DNA of 64,000 nucleotides from Calothrix sp. NIES-4105 (GCF_002368415.1 NZ_AP018290.1:7555717-7619716), one strand, 5' to 3'; positions 9,813-19,020 are shown, numbered from the stretch's first letter. Notes: generated from the letters alone by a model not told the origin. Translations and numbers: made by a program.

Positions 9813-9828
9813 TAATAGGTACCTATTA
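9813..9828. promoter_or_regulatory. 16-bp palindrome between two divergent start codons
   Basis: TAATAGGTACCTATTA is a perfect palindrome lying exactly between the ATG of the small ORF (9810, minus) and the ATG of the histidine kinase (9828, plus). Each strand presents AGG as a weak ribosome binding site. It could be a dimeric regulator site or an RNA hairpin that masks translation starts. Function is inferred only from position and symmetry. Confidence 0.45.
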
Positions 9829-11744
9829 TGTTGATTCGGTTAGTAATTTATACAGAGTCTTTAAGTATACCGAATTTAATTAATGTTATAAGCTATCGAA
9901 GTTGGGCTGTATTTTTATATACAATAGTTATGTTTGTGTGTGGAGTTGTAGCTACTAAGCTGTGGTTACTAAAATCTATAAGTAAAACTTTTTACAACTT
10001 ACTTCCCCATTCGTTAACCGAACAATGGCAAGCATACGATGAATGGGTGATTCAAACGAAAAAAATATTTAACACCATCGAAGCGCTGCGTCAAAGCGAT
10101 GAAAGGTTTCGAGTAATTTTTGAAGAAGCAGGGGTAGGAATTTCTCATACTAATATTGATGGACGTATTCTGCGAGCGAACCCAAAGTTTTGTCAGATAG
10201 TTGGGTATAGTTCTGATGAACTGCTGAATATGCGATTTCAAGATATCACTAATCCAACTGATTTATTGACCGAGCTATCACTACACCAAAAACTTTTAAA
10301 GTTAGAACAAACCAGCTATCATATCGAAAAGCGTTATATTCGTCGCGATGGTACTTTTGTTTGGGTAAAGTTGACTGTTTCGGTTATTTGCAACTCGAAC
10401 CGTGTACCAATTGAATTAATTAAAGTTATCGAAGATATTAGCGATAGAAAGCACACACAAGAAGCATTGAGACGAAGCGAAGAACGCTACCGTTCGCTAG
10501 TTGCTGCAACTTCGCAGATAGTATGTATAAGTGATGCTGATGGTAATTTAACTCAGATGTTGGCAGGCGCCGGCTATCGAGTTAAGGATATTGAAGGATT
10601 ACAGCAAGGTTGGGTAGAAAGAATTCATCCAGAAGACTTTGCGCGCGTCCAGCAAGTTTGGCAAGGAGCGCGCGGTAATAAAAGTTTTTTTGAAGTTGAG
10701 TATCGATTAATGAATACTGAAGGTGAATATCGGTATATGCAAACGCGCGCTGCTCCTGTGTTATCAGAAGATGGTAACGTGCGTGAGTGGGTAGCAGCAA
10801 TTACAGATATTTCCGTGCGTAAACAAGCAGAAGCAGAATTGCTTGCCTCAGAAAAACGTTGTCGTAAGTCAGCGCAAATAGCTCAACAGCAAGCCAAAAG
10901 ACTCAAAATAGCGATGTCCAAACTAGCTGATACGCAAGCACAGTTAATTCAAAACGAAAAAATGTCTTCTTTAGGACAACTTGTTGCAGGTGTTGCCCAT
11001 GAAATTAATAACCCCGTCAACTTTATATATGGTAACATCAACCCGATTCGCGAATATGCTCAAGACTTGCTGAACTTAGTTTCACTATATAAGCAACACT
11101 ATCCTGAACCTGTAAAAGAAGTAGGCGCCGTCGTCAAAGCGATTGACCTTGACTTTATTCTAGAAGACTTTCCCAAAATTTTAGCCTCAATGAAGATAGG
11201 CGCCGACCGTATTTTACAAATAGTTCTATCACTGCGGAACTTCTCGCGACTCGACGAAGCTGAGATCAAGGCAGTTGATATTCACGAAGGAATTAATAGT
11301 ACACTGCTGATTTTGCAAAGTCGTCTTAATAATAATCAATTAAACACCCCGGCAATTGAAGTTGTCAAAGAATATGGCGCCATCGGAAAAATAGAATGCT
11401 ATGCAGGACAACTCAATCAAGTATTTATGAATATTCTTAACAACGCTATCGACGCAATTTACGACTCAGTACACCAAGGCAAAATTATTATAAACACATC
11501 TTTGAATAATCAAAACCAAGTCGTTATTACCATTACAGATAACGGTTGCGGAATGACCGAAGAAACTCAGCGCAAAATTTATGACCCCTTTTTTACCACA
11601 AAACCCGTAGGTTCAGGTACCGGGTTAGGAATGGCTGTCAGTTACAAAATTATACAAAAGCACGGTGGCAAGCTCGAATGTTCTTCTATGCTTGGACAAG
11701 GTACAAAATTTACCATACTGTTGCCAAAACATGGTGTGGGGTGA
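9828..11744 (+). CDS. PAS-domain sensor histidine kinase
   Basis: The 638-residue protein is a membrane-associated sensor. A hydrophobic segment spans residues ~28-48. Two PAS/PAC sensor modules cover ~90-210 and ~215-335 (FEEAGVGISHTN, DISDRKHTQ, EYRYMQTRAAP, DISVRKQAE), and a short coiled coil follows. The HisKA H-box is GVAHEINNPVNF. The ATPase domain has the N-box NILNNAIDAI and the glycine boxes DNGCGM and GTGLGMAVS. All catalytic boxes look intact, so autophosphorylation is expected. No receiver domain or response regulator gene is adjacent, so its partner is unknown. Confidence 0.92.
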   Translation: MLIRLVIYTESLSIPNLINVISYRSWAVFLYTIVMFVCGVVATKLWLLKSISKTFYNLLPHSLTEQWQAYDEWVIQTKKIFNTIEALRQSDERFRVIFEEAGVGISHTNIDGRILRANPKFCQIVGYSSDELLNMRFQDITNPTDLLTELSLHQKLLKLEQTSYHIEKRYIRRDGTFVWVKLTVSVICNSNRVPIELIKVIEDISDRKHTQEALRRSEERYRSLVAATSQIVCISDADGNLTQMLAGAGYRVKDIEGLQQGWVERIHPEDFARVQQVWQGARGNKSFFEVEYRLMNTEGEYRYMQTRAAPVLSEDGNVREWVAAITDISVRKQAEAELLASEKRCRKSAQIAQQQAKRLKIAMSKLADTQAQLIQNEKMSSLGQLVAGVAHEINNPVNFIYGNINPIREYAQDLLNLVSLYKQHYPEPVKEVGAVVKAIDLDFILEDFPKILASMKIGADRILQIVLSLRNFSRLDEAEIKAVDIHEGINSTLLILQSRLNNNQLNTPAIEVVKEYGAIGKIECYAGQLNQVFMNILNNAIDAIYDSVHQGKIIINTSLNNQNQVVITITDNGCGMTEETQRKIYDPFFTTKPVGSGTGLGMAVSYKIIQKHGGKLECSSMLGQGTKFTILLPKHGVG

Positions 11745-11858
11745 GGCACATTACTTGAGTTTTCGACATTTTCCTAATAATTCTTGTCACAAATGAATGC
11801 CATAAACGTACCTAACTAACGTAACTGTTTGAGACACATATTTTGTAGGAGATATTCT

Positions 11859-12056
11859 ATGTTCACAAATATCAACCAAGGATATGCAATTGCAACTCAA
11901 ATCGAGGTTTCACCTACAAACGACCTTCCCTTATTAGATAAACCAGCAACATATTATGACTACTTAGCTTTACTGCCAGCACTTATAACTGCTACAACCC
12001 CTCTTATTTTAGGAGTATTGAGAAAAAATGATAACGATGAAAAGAGCGATAGTTAA
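11859..12056 (+). CDS. Small single-pass membrane protein, hypothetical
   Basis: The 65-residue protein starts at an ATG preceded by GTAGGAG at a good distance; an upstream in-frame start at 11829 lacks this. It has a polar N-terminus, one predicted membrane helix (LLPALITATTPLILGVL, about residues 37-53) and a short charged tail. The family was not recognised. It follows the histidine kinase by 114 bp in the same direction and might be co-transcribed with it. Confidence 0.6.
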   Translation: MFTNINQGYAIATQIEVSPTNDLPLLDKPATYYDYLALLPALITATTPLILGVLRKNDNDEKSDS

Positions 12057-12386
12057 GTCGCTGTTCTAATTTAAAATCTCTAAGTAGGAAACCCAACCAA
12101 ACTTTTAATGGTAGGCGCCCCCTAAAAGGTTACAAAATACTTCTAACAACAGGCCTCAACAGGCTATTACAAGAAGCGCGTTTCTTCCAAACGTAACTAC
12201 AAACCCGCTTTCACAATAATATCCGCAATTTGCACCTCAAATTCTTGAGGCCTTTTCACGTACCACAGACCAGATCATTATCTGACACATAGTCAATACA
12301 ATACCCTCAAGAACAAATTAAAGTAGTTAATATATAGTGTAATTATTTTTTACTTACAATCTACCACTATATAGATATATCTACCT
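12057..12386. other. Intergenic region before the oxidative gene cluster
   Basis: Short inverted motifs such as AGGCCT pairs are visible, but there is no confident gene or terminator. It presumably holds the promoter of the cluster starting at 12387. One short frame on the minus strand looks protein-like for about 20 residues and then stops, so a gene remnant is possible. Confidence 0.4.
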
Positions 12387-13109
12387 ATGAAAAGCCGGGT
12401 ATTAAAAATAGAATATTTATCAAATACTGAACAAGATGCTATGTATTCGTTGCTTGACAACCATTTTGAGGGTGTAAGGCGAGACGTTTTTGAATCAGAT
12501 TTGAGCAATAAGAATTGGGTTATTCTTCTTGAAGACGAGACGCAACAACTCAAAGCTTTTTCAACATTATTAATATACACTACCCAGTTTGAAGGGGAGA
12601 CTATTAATATAGTATATTCAGGAGACACGATTGTAGACCCTAGCGCTTGGTCGAGTTCTACACTCTCTCGCACTTGGATAACTTCAGTTCAGAAAATACG
12701 GCGCCAGTACCCGGAAGGTAAGTTATACTGGCTATTAATTTCTGGTGGTTTCCGTACTTATAGATTTCTGCCAGTATTTTGGCAAGAGTTTTATCCGCGA
12801 TATGATAAAGCAACACCTGCTCATATTTCTGAGTTGATGCACTTTTTAGGATATCAGCGCTTTGGTGAGTGCTATAAACATATAGCAGGAATAGTCCGTT
12901 TCCAACATCCCCACGTACTCCGTGATCGGTTAAAAGAAATTCCATCAGAACGTTTACAAGACCCACATATTGAATTCTTTGCCAAACAAAACCCACGCTA
13001 TATTCAAGGTGATGAGTTAGTTTGTTTAGCTGAAATTAGTGAAGAAAACTTAACAAAAGCAGGTCGAAGAATCTGGTTTTCAGATTTAGTCATTAATGCG
13101 CGCGTTTGA
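12387..13109 (+). CDS. Putative GNAT-like acyltransferase, first gene of oxidative cluster
   Basis: The 240-residue protein has a mixed alpha/beta pattern with AFSTLLIYTTQFEGE and NIVYSGDTIVDP strands. These resemble the central sheet of GNAT-type acyltransferases, but no textbook acetyl-CoA loop is certain. It is cytosolic, with no signal peptide or membrane helix. It opens a series of nine further same-strand genes for oxygenases, a ferredoxin and acyl-processing enzymes, so an acyl-transfer step in the same pathway is plausible. Assignment is weak; it may be an unrelated cyanobacterial family. Confidence 0.5.
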   Translation: MKSRVLKIEYLSNTEQDAMYSLLDNHFEGVRRDVFESDLSNKNWVILLEDETQQLKAFSTLLIYTTQFEGETINIVYSGDTIVDPSAWSSSTLSRTWITSVQKIRRQYPEGKLYWLLISGGFRTYRFLPVFWQEFYPRYDKATPAHISELMHFLGYQRFGECYKHIAGIVRFQHPHVLRDRLKEIPSERLQDPHIEFFAKQNPRYIQGDELVCLAEISEENLTKAGRRIWFSDLVINARV

Positions 13110-13172
13110 GGGGATAAAGCCTATATCATGTAATGAAATATTACTTTTAAAACGTCTTTGTACAAATACTAT

Positions 13173-14180
13173 ATGGCATCCCATATTATATCCAACCAAA
13201 AAACTAAGATATTCAATAACTCAGAATATTTTATTGAAGGATGGTATTGGGCAATACCCTCATATCATCTTAAAATAGGTCAAGTCAAACCTGTAACTCT
13301 CATGGGTCGAGACTTAGCAATATATCGAAGAAAAAATAATCAAGTTACTGCTGTTGATGCATATTGTCCACATATGGGTGCCCATTTAGCAGAGGGTAAA
13401 GTCGAAGGTAACGCACTAAGGTGTTTTTTCCACAACTGGAAATTCGATGCAGACGGGACATGTATAGAGGTACCTTGTATAAACTCAGCATTACCCGTGA
13501 AAATAAATACTTGGCAAACAGCAGAAAAGTATGGAATGATTTGGGTCTGGACAGGTAAGCACCTACCGAGTCCTTTACCTTTCGTTCCTGAGTTAGAAGA
13601 CGAAGAGTGTGATAGTGCTTTAGCAAAAAAATTTATTAAAAACTGTCACCCCAATGTTGTCATGGTTAATGCAATAGATGCTCACCATTTCAACACAGTT
13701 CATAACTTCCCTGTGAAAATAGTCTTTGACAAACAAGAATACCAAAACGCGATTACCTTTGCTAACACCACAAGAGGAGGAGAAAATTCATTATTTCTCA
13801 AATTAATTCGTCCCTTTTATAAAGATGCTGTTACTTATAATATGTGTTACTGGTATGGAAGCACAGGTGTAGTTACAGTTGGCCCCGACTTCTTGCACTT
13901 CCACATCATGTTCACTTTACGACTATTAGAAGGAGGCAAAACCGAAGGACAAACAATATTAATTACTAAAAAACGCGCGGGAATACTTGGTTGGATTTTT
14001 AATAGAATAGTATTAACTTTAACTAATATAGTTGGTAATTACTTTGCCAAAGGTGATACTAAAATTTTCCAAACTATCAAATTTGATTTAAAAACACCAA
14101 CTAAAGCAGACAACTCCATCATCCAATTTATCCACCACGCAGAAAAACAGAAACCTTTAGCGTGGAAAACTTGGGAATAA
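13173..14180 (+). CDS. Rieske 2Fe-2S non-heme iron oxygenase (1 of 3)
   Basis: The 335-residue protein has a Rieske cluster motif C65-x-H67-x16-C84-x2-H87 and a mononuclear iron motif D169-x2-H172-x4-H177. Both active centres of a terminal oxygenase therefore look intact. The catalytic half differs from classical naphthalene-dioxygenase types and is closer in style to KshA/desaturase-like Rieske enzymes. The substrate is unknown. The ATG at 13173 is preferred over a TTG 15 bp upstream. Electrons could come from the ferredoxin at 17699. No reductase gene is in the cluster. Confidence 0.88.
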   Translation: MASHIISNQKTKIFNNSEYFIEGWYWAIPSYHLKIGQVKPVTLMGRDLAIYRRKNNQVTAVDAYCPHMGAHLAEGKVEGNALRCFFHNWKFDADGTCIEVPCINSALPVKINTWQTAEKYGMIWVWTGKHLPSPLPFVPELEDEECDSALAKKFIKNCHPNVVMVNAIDAHHFNTVHNFPVKIVFDKQEYQNAITFANTTRGGENSLFLKLIRPFYKDAVTYNMCYWYGSTGVVTVGPDFLHFHIMFTLRLLEGGKTEGQTILITKKRAGILGWIFNRIVLTLTNIVGNYFAKGDTKIFQTIKFDLKTPTKADNSIIQFIHHAEKQKPLAWKTWE

Positions 14181-14190
14181 CTATATTAAC

Positions 14191-14266
14191 CTCTTTCCTT
14201 CGTGTCCTTTGTGTCTTTGTGGTTTAAATAAAAGAACCACAAAGGCACGAAGGACACAAAGAGAAG
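14191..14266. repeat. Inverted repeat of the GTGTCCTTTGTGTCTTTGTGG family
   Basis: A ~34-bp left arm and an imperfect right arm are separated by an A+T-rich loop and could form a long hairpin between two cluster genes. Related copies are at 16446-16512, 19021-19080 and 30225-30284. Confidence 0.88.
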
Positions 14267-14287
14267 AAAGTATTTGTCACTCTTTTT

Positions 14288-15202
14288 ATGAATTATAAAA
14301 TTACTGGTTTTGATATACCACACACTTCTAAAGAAGACAAACTGCGTCGAATCTTAGACTCAGCACTTGAGAGTAAAATAGGAAAAATAAAACCTTCTAT
14401 CACAGGCAACTTAATTTACTGGAACGCTGAACATTTTGATTTACATAAAGTCGAAATATTCACAGCTAGCACTCCAGAAGAGCAAACTATAATTTTAGAA
14501 CTTTGTAACCAAACACTACTAGAAGAAGCTTACTTCATTGAAAAAGCAGGTATTGGTTACATGGCAAAAATGGTCATGCTCGCAGAAACCACCGAAGAAC
14601 GAATGCTTTACGCATTATTTAGTGCAGATGAAGTAACACACCTCGCACAAATAAGTTCTTTTTTAACAAACCCCGAACTAGTTAGTACAAATAACGCCTT
14701 CTTACACTTACTAGCTGATGTTGCAGAAACATCTGACAAATCTGTACTAATTTTTGTTCTACAAGTAATACTCGAAGGATGGGGTTTAACTCATTACCGT
14801 AACCTAGCGAAAAACTGCCAACACACAGAACTAAAAGCAGTATTACAAAGTTTTCTAGAAGACGAAAGTCGTCATCATGCTACCGGAGTTAGGTTATGCG
14901 AACAAATTTCAATAGAACATCAAACTCAAAAAACCATTATTGAAATACTTGCATCCTTCCTCCAAATGGTACAAGTCGGACCACAAGGAGTTGTGACAGC
15001 AGTCGAGCAAGTCCTTGGTAGTTTATCACGTCAGCAGAAAATAACCGTATTTCAACAACTAGGCGCCGAATCTCATAGTAGCACTCGTTTAAATTTACTA
15101 CGCAACCTAATCACAAACCCCCAGACAACAGCAATAGTTCAAGAACTAGAAGAACGCAACGCTTTCACACCGTTTTCACCACAGCAGTGTACAACATCGT
15201 AA
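14288..15202 (+). CDS. Ferritin-like diiron protein
   Basis: The 304-residue all-helical protein carries a ferritin-like metal-ligand pattern: Glu79/80, E115-x2-H118, E163 and E193-x2-H196 (SADEVTHL and EDESRHH). This is the paired E...ExxH arrangement of four-helix-bundle diiron oxidases and oxygenases. It sits between a Rieske oxygenase and an AurF-like enzyme, so a redox role in the same pathway is likely. It could hydroxylate, desaturate or N-oxygenate a substrate, or be a structural partner. The specific family was not recognised. Confidence 0.72.
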   Translation: MNYKITGFDIPHTSKEDKLRRILDSALESKIGKIKPSITGNLIYWNAEHFDLHKVEIFTASTPEEQTIILELCNQTLLEEAYFIEKAGIGYMAKMVMLAETTEERMLYALFSADEVTHLAQISSFLTNPELVSTNNAFLHLLADVAETSDKSVLIFVLQVILEGWGLTHYRNLAKNCQHTELKAVLQSFLEDESRHHATGVRLCEQISIEHQTQKTIIEILASFLQMVQVGPQGVVTAVEQVLGSLSRQQKITVFQQLGAESHSSTRLNLLRNLITNPQTTAIVQELEERNAFTPFSPQQCTTS

Positions 15203-15229
15203 GTAGGGCTATGCCTCACATACATAACT

Positions 15230-16381
15230 ATGAATACAATTACAGAAAACCAAAAAGTCAACCGTAGACTAGAAATAAACCACAAACGTAACAAACAGCA
15301 AGACCACACAGCATTACTAGATGCTGCATCTGCTGCTTTCCGTTATGAAGACTGTAAAAATGAATACTGGAACCCTGAAGAATACTCGTTAATGTATGGC
15401 ACTCCCCTGTGGGAGCAAGCATCTTCTAGCCAACGCATTATATTAAATCAACTTTACTGGGTAGCATATTACTCACAAATCATCTCGGCAGAAATTGCCA
15501 CTATATATTTTAACCAAACGAGTGCAGCCGGACTTTACGCCCAAGAAGATTTTCGCATAGTTTGTGACACCCTTGATTTAGAATCGAGTCAAGAACGCGC
15601 GCACATCAATGCTTTTAAAACAGTTGCCAACGAAGTAGAAGCAGCACTATTTGGTAAACGTATATTTAGTTATGGGATGCGTGGTCCATTTGCGGAAACA
15701 ATGGTTTTTGCCGACACCAACTACTTCAAGCGCAAATGGAAAGAACTACAATTAAAAGCTTTCGGGTTACTTTCAGCAGATAATACCTTTTTAGCTTGTC
15801 AGTATTTTACAGTGCGCGGAGTTAGAACACTCAACGGCAAACTCGTACAGCACAAGCTAAGTAACTACTACCAAAAACATCCTAACCAAGAAGAGGCGCC
15901 TATTCCAGCCAAAATATCTTACTATCACTTCATGGATGAGAGTTTCCACTTTAACAGTTCGACAATTATCTCTCATGATGTGATTCATTGTCTAAAACCA
16001 CCAACTGAATTTGAAAAACTAGTAGCTAACCTAGGTTTACACGGTTGTCAAAAAGACCATTATCACTTTTCTGTAGCTATCAACGGCATTTTTTGGTATG
16101 ACCCCGCTTTATATAAAGCAGTTTACCTTTTGTTGTGTTCACCTGTCTTTAATATGAGCGGCGCCGAAGCAAAAGAAATGATGCAACGCTGTTTCACTCA
16201 AGAAAGCGAAGGACTACATCGTAGCTACAATACACATACTGAAGCAATGGAATCTTATAAAGTGTATCTAGAAAAACTTGATTATGTATGGAAGAGTAAT
16301 AAAGAAATGTCTTTGATGGGGTCTAATAATATTTCTAAATATTTAGCACATCAAAAACAAAAAATAAAACAGTTTATATAA
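15230..16381 (+). CDS. AurF-like diiron oxygenase
   Basis: The 383-residue protein shows E88, E122-x2-H125 and H233-x3-E237-x2-H240. The spacing matches AurF-type p-aminobenzoate N-oxygenases, which have an E-x(28-37)-ExxH repeat and a diagnostic extra His four residues before the second ExxH Glu. Such enzymes oxidise aryl or alkyl amines, or hydroxylate carrier-bound substrates. It starts 27 bp after the preceding diiron gene and is likely co-transcribed. The overall sequence is divergent, so the reaction and substrate are inferred only from metal ligands and neighbours. Confidence 0.65.
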   Translation: MNTITENQKVNRRLEINHKRNKQQDHTALLDAASAAFRYEDCKNEYWNPEEYSLMYGTPLWEQASSSQRIILNQLYWVAYYSQIISAEIATIYFNQTSAAGLYAQEDFRIVCDTLDLESSQERAHINAFKTVANEVEAALFGKRIFSYGMRGPFAETMVFADTNYFKRKWKELQLKAFGLLSADNTFLACQYFTVRGVRTLNGKLVQHKLSNYYQKHPNQEEAPIPAKISYYHFMDESFHFNSSTIISHDVIHCLKPPTEFEKLVANLGLHGCQKDHYHFSVAINGIFWYDPALYKAVYLLLCSPVFNMSGAEAKEMMQRCFTQESEGLHRSYNTHTEAMESYKVYLEKLDYVWKSNKEMSLMGSNNISKYLAHQKQKIKQFI

Positions 16382-16445
16382 AATCCCCCCTTAATAAGGC
16401 TGGGCGTGTACACACATCTTTAATAATTCCCCCTTACACTCCCCC

Positions 16446-16512
16446 CTTTGTGCCCTTTGTGTCTTTGTGGTTTATCTCTTTAAAGAACCACAAAGACACA
16501 AAGGACACGAAG
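16446..16512. repeat. Inverted repeat of the GTGTCCTTTGTGTCTTTGTGG family
   Basis: Near-perfect arms (CTTTGTGTCTTTGTGGTT and its complement) flank a ~12-bp loop between the AurF-like gene and the second Rieske gene. Confidence 0.88.
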
Positions 16513-16590
16513 AAAGAGAAGAAAAAGAGACTTGTGTGTACACGGTAGCTTCCACGCGGGGGGTTGGGGGGATCAAACCAAGGTTTAACA

Positions 16591-17613
16591 ATGAAAACAA
16601 AAATCTTCAACAATCCAAACATTATCGCCAAAGGATGGTACATAGCTTGCTTAAGTAAAGACATTCTTCCTGGCAAAGCAAAATCATTAACATTATGCGG
16701 ACAAAAAATTGTTATTTTCCGTACAGAAACTGGTCAAGTCCGCGCGCTTAATGCCTACTGTCCCCACTTAGGAACCGACCTAGGAATAGGCAAAGTAGAT
16801 GGTAACTTTATTCGTTGTTTCTTCCATCATTGGGCATTTGACGGAGAAGGAAACTGTCGAGATATTCCTTGCCAAAAAGAAATTCCAGTAAAAGCCAAAT
16901 TACAAGCTTACACAACAGATGAAAAATATGGTTTTATTTGGGTTTACCCAGATAGTCAGGCGCCACAAGGAGTAGTAGAATTTGATGAACTCAAAGGTAA
17001 ATCATTGATGACAATGTATGATAAACCCTTTGAACGCGGTTGTCATCACCATATTTGTATGATGAACGGTATCGATGCTCAACATTTAAAAACGGTGCAT
17101 AAATTAAACATCGATATGAAATTGTCTCTACAAGCAAATGCTGTAGGTGATGTAATAGACTTTACTCTCAGTGGTGAATTTCCCAATACAAATAAGAGAG
17201 AAAAACTCGCGCGGCAAATTTTAGGAAACTACTACGAGTACACAATGAGGTACGCACATGGATGTATTGGACTTTTAACAATAATGAAGAAAGTTAAATT
17301 CGTGGCACCATTACACATGATTTATGCTTACACTCCTATAAATGAAGGTAGGACGCGCGTTCAACCTATATATATAGCAGAAAAAAGAAAAGGCATATTC
17401 GGCGCCTTGAAAACAAAAATATTACTTTTACTAACAAAAGCCGCTTATTACTTTCTTAGACACGAAGACGGCATGATTTACGACAATATTAACTATAACC
17501 CCAACACACTCTTAAACATCGACGAACCCCTTGTCAAATACATGGAGTACGTCAACCAACTCCAACCCTCAATATGGTCTTTAGCAACGGATGAGAGCGG
17601 ATGTAACGGATAG
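16591..17613 (+). CDS. Rieske 2Fe-2S non-heme iron oxygenase (2 of 3)
   Basis: The 340-residue paralogue of the 13173 enzyme starts KTKIFNNPNIIAKGWYIA, much like the first copy's KIFNNSEYFIEGWYWA. It has C57-x-H59, C76-x2-H79 and D162-x2-H165-x4-H170, so both iron sites look intact. The ATG at 16591 follows AAGG; an earlier start inside the upstream repeat is unlikely. The last residues (ATDESGCNG) are encoded by an inverted-repeat element at 17585, so the native C-terminus may have been replaced. Confidence 0.88.
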   Translation: MKTKIFNNPNIIAKGWYIACLSKDILPGKAKSLTLCGQKIVIFRTETGQVRALNAYCPHLGTDLGIGKVDGNFIRCFFHHWAFDGEGNCRDIPCQKEIPVKAKLQAYTTDEKYGFIWVYPDSQAPQGVVEFDELKGKSLMTMYDKPFERGCHHHICMMNGIDAQHLKTVHKLNIDMKLSLQANAVGDVIDFTLSGEFPNTNKREKLARQILGNYYEYTMRYAHGCIGLLTIMKKVKFVAPLHMIYAYTPINEGRTRVQPIYIAEKRKGIFGALKTKILLLLTKAAYYFLRHEDGMIYDNINYNPNTLLNIDEPLVKYMEYVNQLQPSIWSLATDESGCNG

Positions 17614-17692
17614 TTGATTAGTTTCTAACATATCCTGAAGAAGACACTCTTTATAAAAAACAAATCATCCGTTACATCCGTTATATCCGTTG
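17585..17692. repeat. Inverted repeat with GGATGTAACGGAT arms
   Basis: The arms at 17585-17612 and 17667-17692 are imperfect inverted copies built from ATCCGTTA-type units, with a ~54-bp spacer. The left arm contributes the end of the second Rieske gene, and the right arm ends 6 bp before the ferredoxin start. It may form an mRNA hairpin affecting ferredoxin translation. Confidence 0.75.
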
Positions 17693-17698
17693 CCAAAA

Positions 17699-17992
17699 AT
17701 GACTACGAATCCTTGTAAAATCACCTTCAACCCAAAAAAACATCCAGAAATATATCTTAATCAAAACGATAATTTATCAGAACACTTAACAGTCAAAAAT
17801 TCACCAGTGTTATTCGGTTGTCGTACCGGAATATGCGGAACCTGCCTTGTATCTATAAAAGGTGACATCCCCCCTCCAAACGAAGAAGAAAAAGAAATCT
17901 TAGAAATCTTCGCACCAGGAAACCATCAAGCAAGACTAGCTTGTCAAATACAACTTACAAATGATATTGAAATATCTTTAATTGAAACATGA
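17699..17992 (+). CDS. 2Fe-2S plant-type ferredoxin
   Basis: The 97-residue protein has the plant-type cluster motif C41-x4-C46-x2-C49 and a fourth ligand C82 (CRTGICGTC and RLACQI). It is a small soluble electron carrier. Its stop overlaps the start of the third Rieske gene by 4 bp (ATGA), showing translational coupling. It is therefore the probable electron donor for that oxygenase and perhaps for the other cluster oxygenases. The ATG at 17699 is preferred over the TTG at 17690. Confidence 0.9.
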   Translation: MTTNPCKITFNPKKHPEIYLNQNDNLSEHLTVKNSPVLFGCRTGICGTCLVSIKGDIPPPNEEEKEILEIFAPGNHQARLACQIQLTNDIEISLIET

Positions 17993-19011
17993 AATATGAG
18001 GATTTTTGGTACATAGTTTGTGAAAGCAAACAACTCAAGGCAAACACCGTCCTATCTCGGACAGTACTAAACGAGTGGTTAGCAATATTCCGTGACCCAG
18101 ACGGGAAACCTGTAGCATTACGCGATAAATGTATGCACAGAAACAGTCGCTTATCCAAAGGTAAAGTTTGTCAAGGTCAAATACAATGTCCATACCACGG
18201 TTGGGTTTATGACAAAAACGGTAAAGTTGTAGCTATCCCTTCAGAAGGAAAAAACCCGCGCGTTTGTAATGTACGTCAAACTATCACCTACAACACCACA
18301 GAACAAGACGGTTTTGTTTATGTGAGGTTATCACAAAACCCATCCGAAGATTTTAAACCTTTTTCAATGCCGAACTACCAAAAACCAGGATGGGAAACAG
18401 TGCGTGTGATAAACCGTTTTCAAAACACCGTCACTAACTGCGCTGAAAATTTTATAGACATTCCCCATACAGTCAGCGTTCATCCTGGGGTTTTTCGCAA
18501 ACCTCGCTCCTCAAAATTAGAAATGTCAGTCCAAAGACAAAACGGTTCAGTTATAGCAAAATATTACAACGAAACAAATAATCTTGGATGGTTCGCGCGC
18601 TTTCTCAACCGCAAAGCTTCAGAAATTCATCATATAGATACTTTTCACATGCCCAATATAACCAGCGTAGAATACGACATGGGCAAACATCGAAAACTAT
18701 TTATTACCAGTCAATCAATTCCAGAAACAGAAAACTCAACACTAGTATATACCGATGTCACATACAACTACGGCATCTGGAACAAACTCGCGCGTCCATT
18801 TGTTTATTGGACAGCCCAATATATTATCCATCAAGATATCGAAGCATTAAAAATCCAATCAGAAGTAATTCAAAAATACGGCGCCCAATTTGCCAACACA
18901 CCTGCTGATACCATCCATGTATTCGTCGAGTCCATCCGTAACACCATCACCGCAGGAGAAGACCCTCGTAAACTACCAGATAAATCTGTAAACGTCGAAT
19001 TTTGGGTCTAA
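17989..19011 (+). CDS. Rieske 2Fe-2S aromatic-ring-hydroxylating-type oxygenase (3 of 3)
   Basis: The 340-residue protein has the classical Rieske motif C48-M-H50 ... C67-P-Y-H70-GW and the catalytic motif N150-C..D157-x2-H160-x4-H165. This is closer to canonical vanillate-demethylase/phenoxybenzoate-type alpha subunits than the two paralogues upstream. Likely roles are hydroxylation or O/N-demethylation of the pathway intermediate. It is coupled by a 4-bp overlap to the ferredoxin gene. Confidence 0.92.
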   Translation: MKYEDFWYIVCESKQLKANTVLSRTVLNEWLAIFRDPDGKPVALRDKCMHRNSRLSKGKVCQGQIQCPYHGWVYDKNGKVVAIPSEGKNPRVCNVRQTITYNTTEQDGFVYVRLSQNPSEDFKPFSMPNYQKPGWETVRVINRFQNTVTNCAENFIDIPHTVSVHPGVFRKPRSSKLEMSVQRQNGSVIAKYYNETNNLGWFARFLNRKASEIHHIDTFHMPNITSVEYDMGKHRKLFITSQSIPETENSTLVYTDVTYNYGIWNKLARPFVYWTAQYIIHQDIEALKIQSEVIQKYGAQFANTPADTIHVFVESIRNTITAGEDPRKLPDKSVNVEFWV

Positions 19012-19020
19012 CAAATCTTT

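Noticed and set aside
13096-13278. Extra ORF between the GNAT-like gene and the first Rieske gene
   Set aside because: It overlaps the start of the Rieske gene in another frame and has no coding character.
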